From NCBI GenBank assembly GCA_020160935.1, contig JAIUPL010000011.1, forward strand, positions 1-64,000: a stretch of DNA of 64,000 nt, given 5' to 3'. Of this stretch, positions 8,947 through 16,476 are shown in pieces; within the stretch, counting starts at the first letter, position 1; every line of letters starts with the position of its first letter. The notes under the pieces are model-generated. The model had not been told where the DNA came from. It worked only from the letters and a program-made list of their open reading frames with translations, and ran no database searches. The translations under genes and the position numbers were made by a program. The stretch comes from Bacteroidota bacterium. GTDB lineage: Bacteria; Bacteroidota; Bacteroidia; Chitinophagales; Saprospiraceae.

Positions 8947-10842
8947 ATGAAAAAGTCAATTTTTGCTCTGCCATTTTTTCTGCTGTTACTTGTTAGCAGC
9001 GCATTGTTTTCCCAAAACTGGGTAGCCCGCCACAACCTGAGCAGCGCCCAGTATCAGACCGAAGTGAACAAATGGGTCAACCTCGGCTACCGCCTTACCC
9101 AGGTGAGCGGTTACAGCGACAACGGCCAGGATCGTTACGCGGCTATTTTCGAACAGGAAAGCGGACCGCAATGGGCGGCTCGCCACGGACTAACCGGCGC
9201 ACAGTATCAAACCGAATTCAACACACTTACAGGTCAGGGGTACCGGCCGATTCAGGTCAGCGGCTTCGCTTCCGGCAACCAGGCCAAATTTGCCGCCATT
9301 TTTGTCAAGGAAAACAATCCTCCGCAATGGCATGCCCGCCACAACATGACCTCCGCACAGTATCAGGATGAATTTACCGACAACAGCAACCAGGGATATC
9401 GCCTCGTAGATGTGAGCGCCTACACCGTTGGCGGAACCGACTACTACGCCGCCATCTGGGAGAAAAAAGCCAATGCGCCGCAGGTGTACGCCCGCCACCG
9501 CATGACCAACAGCGAATACCAGAGCGAAGTGAATGAAAAAGCCTCCCAGGGTTACCGTCTCGTCAAGGTTTCGGGTTATTCGCTCAGCAATTCGCCTCGC
9601 TTTGCCGCTATCTGGGAAAAAACCGGCGGCCCGGTATGGGCAGCACGCCACGCCCTCAATGGCGCTCAAAACTACCAGGACGAATTCGAACGCCTCTACT
9701 ACCAGGGTTACCGCCCGGTGTGGGTAAATGGCTACACAGTGAATAATCAGGATGTGTACGCGGCCATTTTTACCTGTGCCGATCCGTTTAAAGCCAATGA
9801 AATGGAAGCCGTCGACAACCTGGTGGAAGCCTATATGCAGCAAAACGACGTACCAGGCATTTCCATTGCCATCGCCCGGAACGGCAAACTGGTACTGGCC
9901 AAAACATACGGCTATGCCGACCAGGAAGCAGGCGAAAAAGTGGCCCCGCGACACAAATTCCGCATCGCCAGTGTGTCAAAACCTTTTACCGCCGCTGCTA
10001 TCATGCGCCTGGAACAGGAGAACAAACTTGAACTGGGCGACAAAATCTTCGGCCCCGGCAGTATCCTGGGTACCACCTACGGCAACCAGCAGGCTTACAC
10101 CAACAACCTCAAAAACATTACCGTAGATCACCTTCTCACGCACCACGCTGGCGGTTGGGATCAACAGGGTGACCCGATCGGTCAGGATCAGTCGTGGGGC
10201 ATGTCGACCTACATCAACAACACCCTCAACAACTACCCGCTCGACAACGCACCCGGCGTTGCCTACGATTATTCCAATTTTGGTTTTGCCCTCCTGGGCC
10301 GTGTCATCGAGAAAAAAACAGGCCAAACGTATGAAGATTATGTGCAGGATAAAATCCTGACCCCCTGCGGCATCACCGGCATGCAAATCGGTGGCAGCAC
10401 CCTGGCGCAACGCAAACCCAACGAAGTGAAATACTACGGCAACAGTGCCTATTTCTACAATATTCCGCGCATGGACTCGCACGGCGGATGGATTGCAACA
10501 CCCATTGATCTGGTGCGCTTCCTCGTACACGTCGACCAGTCGAATACCGTTCCCGACATCCTCAGCGGTGGTACATTGACTAAAATGTTTACACCCAGCG
10601 CTACCAACAACTCTTACTGCAAAGGATGGCAGCGGGTGCCAAGTTCCGGCTCCCTGTGGCACAACGGCGCTTTGCCCAGCACCCTTTCAGAAATGAAGCG
10701 CACTTCCGACGGTTTCTGCTTCGCTATTCTCATGAACACTCGCCCAGGCACCGGCAAAGACACCAACGGCGTGGCAATGGGCCAGTTGCTCGGCGATATC
10801 AAGAATACGATCACGAAGTGGCCGACGCATGATCTTTTTTAG
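8947..10842 (+). CDS. BTRD1-repeat serine hydrolase (class C beta-lactamase fold)
   Basis: 631 aa with signal peptide MKKSIFALPFFLLLLVSSA. Residues ~24-275 are five tandem ~50-residue repeats with the pattern WxARHxLsxAQYQxE...QGYRxxxVsGY...AAIWEK, which I recognise as bacterial tandem repeat domain 1, also seen in polyglycine hydrolases. Residues ~290-625 are a serine beta-lactamase-like domain: the SxxK motif S342-V-S-K345, YSN at ~442-444, and HNG near 572 in place of KTG. The catalytic set is intact, so a secreted serine peptidase or esterase is likely. Substrate is unknown, though cell-wall or peptide substrates fit the repeat domain. A terminator follows at 10918-10952. Confidence 0.9.
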   Translation: MKKSIFALPFFLLLLVSSALFSQNWVARHNLSSAQYQTEVNKWVNLGYRLTQVSGYSDNGQDRYAAIFEQESGPQWAARHGLTGAQYQTEFNTLTGQGYRPIQVSGFASGNQAKFAAIFVKENNPPQWHARHNMTSAQYQDEFTDNSNQGYRLVDVSAYTVGGTDYYAAIWEKKANAPQVYARHRMTNSEYQSEVNEKASQGYRLVKVSGYSLSNSPRFAAIWEKTGGPVWAARHALNGAQNYQDEFERLYYQGYRPVWVNGYTVNNQDVYAAIFTCADPFKANEMEAVDNLVEAYMQQNDVPGISIAIARNGKLVLAKTYGYADQEAGEKVAPRHKFRIASVSKPFTAAAIMRLEQENKLELGDKIFGPGSILGTTYGNQQAYTNNLKNITVDHLLTHHAGGWDQQGDPIGQDQSWGMSTYINNTLNNYPLDNAPGVAYDYSNFGFALLGRVIEKKTGQTYEDYVQDKILTPCGITGMQIGGSTLAQRKPNEVKYYGNSAYFYNIPRMDSHGGWIATPIDLVRFLVHVDQSNTVPDILSGGTLTKMFTPSATNNSYCKGWQRVPSSGSLWHNGALPSTLSEMKRTSDGFCFAILMNTRPGTGKDTNGVAMGQLLGDIKNTITKWPTHDLF

Positions 10843-10872
10843 AGGTGAGAGGTGAGAAGCGAGCGGTGAGAT
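10841..10872. repeat. GAGAG-family half arm
   Basis: A run of GAGGTGAGAGGTGAGAAGCGAG directly after the hydrolase stop, resembling one arm of the palindromes at 7501 and 16229 but with no partner arm. It looks like a decayed or solo half element. Confidence 0.6.
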
Positions 10873-10917
10873 GTAGGTTAGTGCCTCAGCCGGAACATAT
10901 GTGTGTCAGGCTTGTTT

Positions 10918-10952
10918 AGGGGTTTGAATCAGGATTATGATTCAAACCCTTT
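10918..10952 (+). terminator. Rho-independent terminator after the BTRD1 hydrolase
   Basis: GGGTTTGAATCA and TGATTCAAACCC form a perfect 12-bp stem with a 6-base loop, followed by a run of six T. An in-frame ATG at 10937 lies inside this hairpin, which argues against it as the start of the next gene. Confidence 0.85.
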
Positions 10953-10975
10953 TTTCACGCACACTACCCAACATC

Positions 10976-11638
10976 ATGAAAGTAGAAATCTGGAGCGACA
11001 TCATGTGTCCCTTCTGCTACATAGGCAAGCGCCACTTCGAAGCGGCGCTGCGCGAATTTCCCGGTCGGGAACACATCGAAATCGTCTGGAAAAGTTTTCA
11101 GTTGGATCCCTCCATTCCACAGGAAATGCCCGAAGCGCAAAATGTATACCGCTACCTGGCCGAGCGAAAAGGCATTTCTTACGAACAATCGGCACAAATG
11201 CATGAAAACGTGGTGCTGATGGCCAAAAATGCCGGCCTCGATTACCATTTTGATAAAGCCGTAGTCGCCAATTCTTTCCGCGCGCACCGCATGATTCAAT
11301 TAGCCAAAACCAAGGGCCTCGGCGACCAGGCGGAAGAACGGCTTTTTTCGGCCTATTTCACCGAAGGAAAAAACTTTGGAAGTCCGGCTGTATTGGCTGA
11401 ACTCGGCCGCGACATCGGCCTCAGCGAGGCGGATGTGCAGGAGGCTCTTTCCAATGAAAAATATGCCGATCTGGTGCGCGCCGACCTGGAAGAAGCCCGG
11501 GAAATTGGTATCAATGGTGTGCCTTTTTTTGTGTTCGACCGCAAATACGCGATTTCCGGCGCTCAGCCGGTAGCGGTGTTTTTACAGGCGCTGGAACGTT
11601 CGTTTGGGGAATGGCGAAGTGGTGGCATGGGAAATTAA
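10976..11638 (+). CDS. DsbA-family (FrnE-like) thiol oxidoreductase
   Basis: 220 aa from the ATG at 10976 (MKVEIWSDIMCPFCYIGK). The CPFC motif at C11 and C14 sits right after the first beta strand, as in FrnE/2-hydroxychromene-carboxylate-isomerase-like DsbA proteins. The C-terminal 'INGVPFFVFDRKYAISGAQP' block carries the cis-Pro loop typical of the family. There is no signal peptide, so it is cytoplasmic. An earlier ATG at 10937 falls within a terminator and was rejected. The last codons (SGGMGN-stop) lie inside a perfect 43-bp palindrome. Confidence 0.93.
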   Translation: MKVEIWSDIMCPFCYIGKRHFEAALREFPGREHIEIVWKSFQLDPSIPQEMPEAQNVYRYLAERKGISYEQSAQMHENVVLMAKNAGLDYHFDKAVVANSFRAHRMIQLAKTKGLGDQAEERLFSAYFTEGKNFGSPAVLAELGRDIGLSEADVQEALSNEKYADLVRADLEEAREIGINGVPFFVFDRKYAISGAQPVAVFLQALERSFGEWRSGGMGN

Positions 11639-11707
11639 AAAACACAGGCGGTTATTTTTCGTATGAAAAATAACCGCCTGTGTTTTTTAATTTCCCATGC
11701 CACCACT
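11618..11707. repeat. Perfect 43-bp palindrome spanning a stop codon (P16)
   Basis: Arms 11618-11660 and 11665-11707 are exact reverse complements separated by GTAT. The left arm includes the last six codons and stop of the DsbA-like gene. The centre (ACACAGGCGGTTATTTTTC and its complement, followed by TTTTTT) can act as a bidirectional terminator, but the symmetry extends well beyond what termination needs. Confidence 0.95.
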
Positions 11708-11725
11708 AAGAAAAACGCTCACCCC

Positions 11726-11764
11726 TGGGCACATTTTCCTCCCCCGGAACACATTCCCCAAAAA
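11726..11764 (+). promoter_or_regulatory. Shared bipartite upstream motif, copy 3
   Basis: TGGGCACATT, 14 bases, CACAT, 5 bases, AAAAACG. It is the third copy of the motif at 7735 and 8848, placed 46 bases before the ATG at 11772. Confidence 0.6.
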
Positions 11765-11771
11765 CGATCCG

Positions 11772-13238
11772 ATGAAAGTGCTCCTTCCCTTTGCGCTGAT
11801 GTTTTTCAGCGTTGTCACATATGCCCAGGAATTTGCGGCAGGGCTGGTGTTCGAAGACGACACCTACGAGATGCTGCCGCGCCAAAGCCCCGAAGACGGC
11901 AGCAAAGCCGAGCTGCCCGCTGCCATCGACCTCACACCGTATTGCCCCGAAGTGCGCCACCAGGGCTACATATTTTCTTGTGTGGGCTGGGCAACGGGCT
12001 ACGGCGCCCTGTCGATACAACGCGCCGTGATGAACGGTTGCACCGATCGGGCTGTCATTACACGCAATGCCCATTCCGCGCTGTTTTTGTACAACCAGAT
12101 CAAAAAAGAAGATTGCAACAAAGGTTCGCGTATCTCCGATGCGCTCACCTTTCTCACCCAAAAAGGCGACTGCCTGGCCCGCCAATTTGATTTCGATGTC
12201 AATAATTGCGCGCAAATGCCTGACAGCCAGGTGGTTCGGCAGGCTGGCCGATATGCTATTCAGGATTTTATTACCCTGTTTGGCATCAACGACCCATCGG
12301 ATATCAAGGTGCTGCGTGTAAAACGCGTGCTGGCGCGCAACAAACCGGTGGTAATCGGCATGAATGTGCTGCGCAATTTTTACGATCTGAAAAACGCCGT
12401 GTACTGGCACCCCGAACTCGGCAATACGACCCCTGCTGGCGGCCATGCCATGGTGGTAGTGGGCTATGACGACCACAAGGAAGCCTTCCGGATCATGAAT
12501 TCCTGGGGCAAAAACTGGGGCGATCAGGGCTTTATCTGGGTGAAATACAAGGACTTCGCACAGTTTTGCAAATATGCCTACGCCCTGTATTTCGTAGCGC
12601 CGGCCCGGCTGGAAACGGCCACGGTCGATACGGCGGCTGTTTCGGAAAAACCGCTGCTCCAACTTTCCGGGCAGTTCCGTTTCCGGGCTTTTGCAGGCTG
12701 GCAGCAAACCCAAGCGCTTTTCGACGAGGCGCAAGCGACGTACCAATACCCCGTTTACCAATTGCAAAAAAAAGACTGGCCCGTGGGCCAGCAATTCCAG
12801 TTGCTCGCTTCCACACTGCGGGAAGACGAGTACCTGTATGTGTTCAGCGTAGACGCCAGGCGCGAAATCCATTTCCACTGGCCGCGGCAGGTAGGGCTGA
12901 ATGAAAAATTCGAAGGCTCCCATGAAAGCGGTCTTTTGCTGGCCGGCGGAGCGGAAATTGCCATTCCGGGCGTGAATAAAGTGTTGAAACTCGCCACACC
13001 TGGAATCGACCACCTCGTGCTGCTTTTTTCCAAACGCAAGATTGAAACCATCCAAAAACTGGCTATTATTGCAACGAAAAAGGAAGGTGACTTTGCCCAA
13101 AATCTGCTTCAAACACTGGGTAAATACGCCGTGCCGCCTGCGGACATCACCTACGCCCCTGATAAAATCGCGTTCAGCGCCGCCACCCGGGCGGAAGGGT
13201 ACATCGTTCCGCTCATCCTTCAGGTACAATCCCGGTAA
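11772..13238 (+). CDS. Papain-like (C1A) cysteine peptidase with DUF4384-like C-terminus
   Basis: 488 aa from the ATG at 11772 (MKVLLPFALMFFSVVTYAQ, signal peptide). An upstream ATG at 11697 lies in the palindrome arm and was rejected. A C1A peptidase fold spans ~50-280: oxyanion Gln in RHQGYIF, nucleophile C70 in FSCVGWATGY, catalytic His near 225 in GGHAMVVVGYDD, Asn near 243 in IMNSWGKNWGDQGF. The catalytic set is complete. Residues ~300-430 (YLYVFSVDARREIHFHWP ... LLFSKRK) resemble DUF4384, often found with bacterial caspase-like proteins. The next gene, 32 bases on, encodes a caspase domain, so the two probably form an operon. Export beyond the inner membrane is predicted. Confidence 0.9.
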   Translation: MKVLLPFALMFFSVVTYAQEFAAGLVFEDDTYEMLPRQSPEDGSKAELPAAIDLTPYCPEVRHQGYIFSCVGWATGYGALSIQRAVMNGCTDRAVITRNAHSALFLYNQIKKEDCNKGSRISDALTFLTQKGDCLARQFDFDVNNCAQMPDSQVVRQAGRYAIQDFITLFGINDPSDIKVLRVKRVLARNKPVVIGMNVLRNFYDLKNAVYWHPELGNTTPAGGHAMVVVGYDDHKEAFRIMNSWGKNWGDQGFIWVKYKDFAQFCKYAYALYFVAPARLETATVDTAAVSEKPLLQLSGQFRFRAFAGWQQTQALFDEAQATYQYPVYQLQKKDWPVGQQFQLLASTLREDEYLYVFSVDARREIHFHWPRQVGLNEKFEGSHESGLLLAGGAEIAIPGVNKVLKLATPGIDHLVLLFSKRKIETIQKLAIIATKKEGDFAQNLLQTLGKYAVPPADITYAPDKIAFSAATRAEGYIVPLILQVQSR

Positions 13239-13270
13239 AACGCTCTTCTAACCTTTTGAAATTCAATACC

Positions 13271-16243
13271 ATGCGTTTCCTGCTTTTTATATGGATATTT
13301 CCGGCTTTCTGTTTTGCCCAAAACATGCAGACAGACTGGCAAAAAATGCCCGGCCACGCGGGTGATCAAGTCATTCACCAGGTGATCGAAGCCACCAACG
13401 GATATCTGGTGGCAGTGGGCCAAACAAACGCTTCTACCGTCGGCGGCTCCGATGGCTGGCTACTCGTTTCAGACCACAGTACCGGACAGGTGCTTTTTGA
13501 AAAACGGTTCGGCGGCAAAAAAGACGACGTGCTGTACAGTGTGACTCAAACCTTTGAGGGAAATTTCCTGCTGGCCGGTGCTACCGCCTCGCAGGGCAAG
13601 GGCAAAACCGATGGCTGGCTTCTGCTCGTCAACGACCGGGGCGATATCCTGCGTGAAACCGTGCAAGGCACGCCTGGTCGCGACGAATACCGGTTTGTGT
13701 TGCTGCAACCCGATGGCTCGGTGTTGCTGGCCGGACAAAGCAACGACGGCGACACCGGCGATGTCTGGCTTTCCAAAATGCAAAACGACAGCCTGCTTTG
13801 GGAGAAAAATCTCGGCAGCGCTGAATTCAGTACCCTGAGCGGACTGGTGGGCACACCCGATGGAGGACTCGTATTTTGCGGAAATACGGGCAAAAAAGCC
13901 GAAAACGGCGATGGCAACATCTACCTCGCCAAGGCCGATGCAAAAGGCAAACTGGCCTGGAAAAAGTTTTTCGGGGAAAAAGGCTGGGAAGAGGCGCTGG
14001 CACTCATTACCACGCGCGACGGAGGTTTTGCCATGGCGGGACTCAACAATCCCAAAGGCGCCGGCGACCCCGACGGCTGGCTGCTGAAAGCCAATCGCGA
14101 TGGCACCCGGCAATGGGACAAGTCGTTCGGTGGAAAAAATCCCGACCTGTTCCAGTCGCTCCTGCAAACCCCCGACGGCGGTTTTCTGCTCGCCGGCGCC
14201 ACACAGTCGCAACGCAGTGGCGCCCGCTTTTCCGATGCCTGGCTCGTGCAAACCACACCGGGCGGCGACCTGGAATGGGAACAACCGCAAGGCTCCGACA
14301 AAGACGATGTTTTTACCGCCATTCTTCCCCTCCACAATGGCAGCGTAGCCCTGGCGGGTAAATACGACGGCAACAACACCTGGCTGTTGCGCTGCTCGGA
14401 TGTGTACCACGCCGCCAATGCGTTGGCAGGCATTCGTGATGCCGTATCCGTAAAAGTTTCCGATGCGGCGCTGCACACTGCCGATGGTACTTTGACCCCC
14501 GGCCAGCAGTCGTATGTGTCGTTTGTCATTACCAATACTGCCGACCTCGACTTGCCCGATCTGCGTGTGAGCGTGGATAATAAATCGGGAAGCAGCGATA
14601 TAATCGCCTGGAATACAAACTATTATGGCGGCGTTGCAAAGGCTGGTACGCTGGAAGCGCGTATTCCTGTGAAAGGCAGTGCTGAACTGGAAGATGGGCA
14701 ACAAACCATGTCGTTTACCATCACTGCCGGTACCAAAACACTGCAATCGTTCGATAAAACCTTTACCCTGCGCAAACCCCGACCGGCTACCCTGATCATT
14801 GCCGACCACCAGTTTTCGGGCAGCGGTAGTTCCGATCAGGTGACGCTCAAAGTGAGTATTGAAAACACCGGCGACTCTACTTCCCGGGCCGCAGAAGTCG
14901 TGTTCGGGTGTCCTGCCGGGTACACAGCCAAAAGTGCTTCCACCTCGCCCATGGGGCTGGTGCCAGCCCACAGCCGCCGGGATGTGCGTTTTGTTTTTGA
15001 AAAAAATGCAGGCAATACTTCCAACAGTGCGGCCATTTCATGCAAAGTGAAAGAAGCGAATCGCGACAAAGCAACTAAAACCCTGACCTGGCAGGAAGGC
15101 AACAGTTCCATGATTTCCAAAGGGCCCATTCTGGTGTGGACTGACCCGGCGCCGCATGAAACCGGTTCGAACAAAGTGCGTAAAACTGACGACCATATCG
15201 AAGTAAAAATGACCGTTGTGTCGCCCAAACCGGTCAACACCAAAAACATCAAGGTGAAAGTGAACGGCGTAGAAATGGACGGCTCTAAATTCAATGAGGA
15301 AGATCTCTCGCCGCCACGCCAGGAAGAGAGCCGCTTTATTTATACCTACAAAAACAAGATTCCGCTTCAGCAAGGCAACAACCACGTGGAAGTGGTGGTC
15401 GACGATGTGGTGTCCGATGCGCTGGAAGTGGAATTTGCCCCCGAACGTGCCAATTTGTATGTGTTGAGCATCGGCCCGACCCACGAAGACCTGCAATATA
15501 CCACACGCGATGCCATCGATTTTGCGAAGGCTTTCCAGGAGCAGGGTGGGGCGGGCAAATTGTTCAACGAGGTATTTATTACGGAACTCACTACTCCCGA
15601 AAAAACCGACCTGACAGGTATCAAACAGGCCATGTACGACCTGGCGTATCAGTGGGACGACCATCAGATCAAGCAGAGCGACATGCTGATCGTGTTTATT
15701 TCCTCCCACGGAAAAATTGCCGATAACCGCTTTAAAATCCTGCAAACGGGCTATAATCCGAAGTACGAACGCCTCGCTGTCGATTACAAAACGGACATTC
15801 TGGAGGTGCTGAACAATATCAATTGCAAAAAACTCATCTTTCTGGATGCCTGCCACAGCGGCGGCGCCAAGGAAGGCTTCGGCGGTGTGAGTAAGGCGGT
15901 GGTGGACCTGGCCAAAACACAACCCGGATTCAGCACCCTCACGTCCTGCGGCAGTACGGAAAAGTCGTATGAAGACAAGGCCTGGGGCAACGGCGCTTTC
16001 ACGGAAGCCCTGCTCGATGCTTTTTCTGGAAAATCCTGCACCGACGCCAACGGCTCTTTTTCGGCTGATACTGACGGCGATCATATTCTACGGCTCGGCG
16101 AATTGTACGATTTCCTGCTCCGCCGCGTGCCGGACATGGTAAAATCGGCGATTCCCAATGCCCCGACCGGCCAAACGCCTTTTATGCCGGAAAGCCAGTT
16201 GGATAAGAATCTACCTGTATATCTTGTTAGAGGTGAGAAGTGA
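13271..16243 (+). CDS. Secreted caspase-domain (C14) protein with repeat N-terminus
   Basis: 990 aa from the ATG at 13271 (MRFLLFIWIFPAFCFAQ). The frame extends upstream to a TTG, but that would precede the signal peptide. Residues ~25-380 are ~55-residue repeats (GYLVAVGQT..., GNFLLAGAT..., DGWLL) like beta-propeller repeats of Bacteroidota secreted proteins. Residues ~400-520 and ~520-620 look like CARDB/Ig-type modules. Residues ~720-985 are a caspase domain: LYVLSIGPTHEDLQYTTRDA, the catalytic His near 814 in FISSHGK, and Cys near 860 in DACHSGG, both present. It follows the C1A peptidase gene by 32 bases. It may be a secreted peptidase or an orthocaspase-like processing enzyme. Its last codons (RGEK-stop) come from the next palindrome arm. 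Confidence 0.9.
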   Translation: MRFLLFIWIFPAFCFAQNMQTDWQKMPGHAGDQVIHQVIEATNGYLVAVGQTNASTVGGSDGWLLVSDHSTGQVLFEKRFGGKKDDVLYSVTQTFEGNFLLAGATASQGKGKTDGWLLLVNDRGDILRETVQGTPGRDEYRFVLLQPDGSVLLAGQSNDGDTGDVWLSKMQNDSLLWEKNLGSAEFSTLSGLVGTPDGGLVFCGNTGKKAENGDGNIYLAKADAKGKLAWKKFFGEKGWEEALALITTRDGGFAMAGLNNPKGAGDPDGWLLKANRDGTRQWDKSFGGKNPDLFQSLLQTPDGGFLLAGATQSQRSGARFSDAWLVQTTPGGDLEWEQPQGSDKDDVFTAILPLHNGSVALAGKYDGNNTWLLRCSDVYHAANALAGIRDAVSVKVSDAALHTADGTLTPGQQSYVSFVITNTADLDLPDLRVSVDNKSGSSDIIAWNTNYYGGVAKAGTLEARIPVKGSAELEDGQQTMSFTITAGTKTLQSFDKTFTLRKPRPATLIIADHQFSGSGSSDQVTLKVSIENTGDSTSRAAEVVFGCPAGYTAKSASTSPMGLVPAHSRRDVRFVFEKNAGNTSNSAAISCKVKEANRDKATKTLTWQEGNSSMISKGPILVWTDPAPHETGSNKVRKTDDHIEVKMTVVSPKPVNTKNIKVKVNGVEMDGSKFNEEDLSPPRQEESRFIYTYKNKIPLQQGNNHVEVVVDDVVSDALEVEFAPERANLYVLSIGPTHEDLQYTTRDAIDFAKAFQEQGGAGKLFNEVFITELTTPEKTDLTGIKQAMYDLAYQWDDHQIKQSDMLIVFISSHGKIADNRFKILQTGYNPKYERLAVDYKTDILEVLNNINCKKLIFLDACHSGGAKEGFGGVSKAVVDLAKTQPGFSTLTSCGSTEKSYEDKAWGNGAFTEALLDAFSGKSCTDANGSFSADTDGDHILRLGELYDFLLRRVPDMVKSAIPNAPTGQTPFMPESQLDKNLPVYLVRGEK

Positions 16244-16472
16244 GAGCGTGAGAGGTGAGAGAGTGAGAAGGTGAGAGCGTGAGAGATGTGAGAGTTCGTA
16301 GAGTGTACCGCTTTGCTCCAAAGACTGTTACTCTATGATCTCTCACACTCTCACATCTCTCACGCTCTCATCTCTCTCACGCTCTCACATCTCTCACACT
16401 CTCACATCTCTCACGCTCTCACATCTCTCACGCTCTCTCACCCTCTCACTTCTCTCACGCTCTCTCACCTCT
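16229..16472. repeat. Long palindrome, GAGAG family (P2)
   Basis: Left arm 16229-16295 (GAGAG units), right arm 16338-16472 (CTCTCAC units, longer than the left). The centre GTTCGTAGAGTGTACCGC closely matches the centre of the element at 7501, though the arms differ in register and length. It ends a few bases before the next start codon. Confidence 0.9.
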
Positions 16473-16476
16473 GACC

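Noticed and set aside
13256-13270. TTG start for the caspase-domain protein
   Set aside because: It adds five residues before a good ATG and signal peptide; the ATG at 13271 is preferred.
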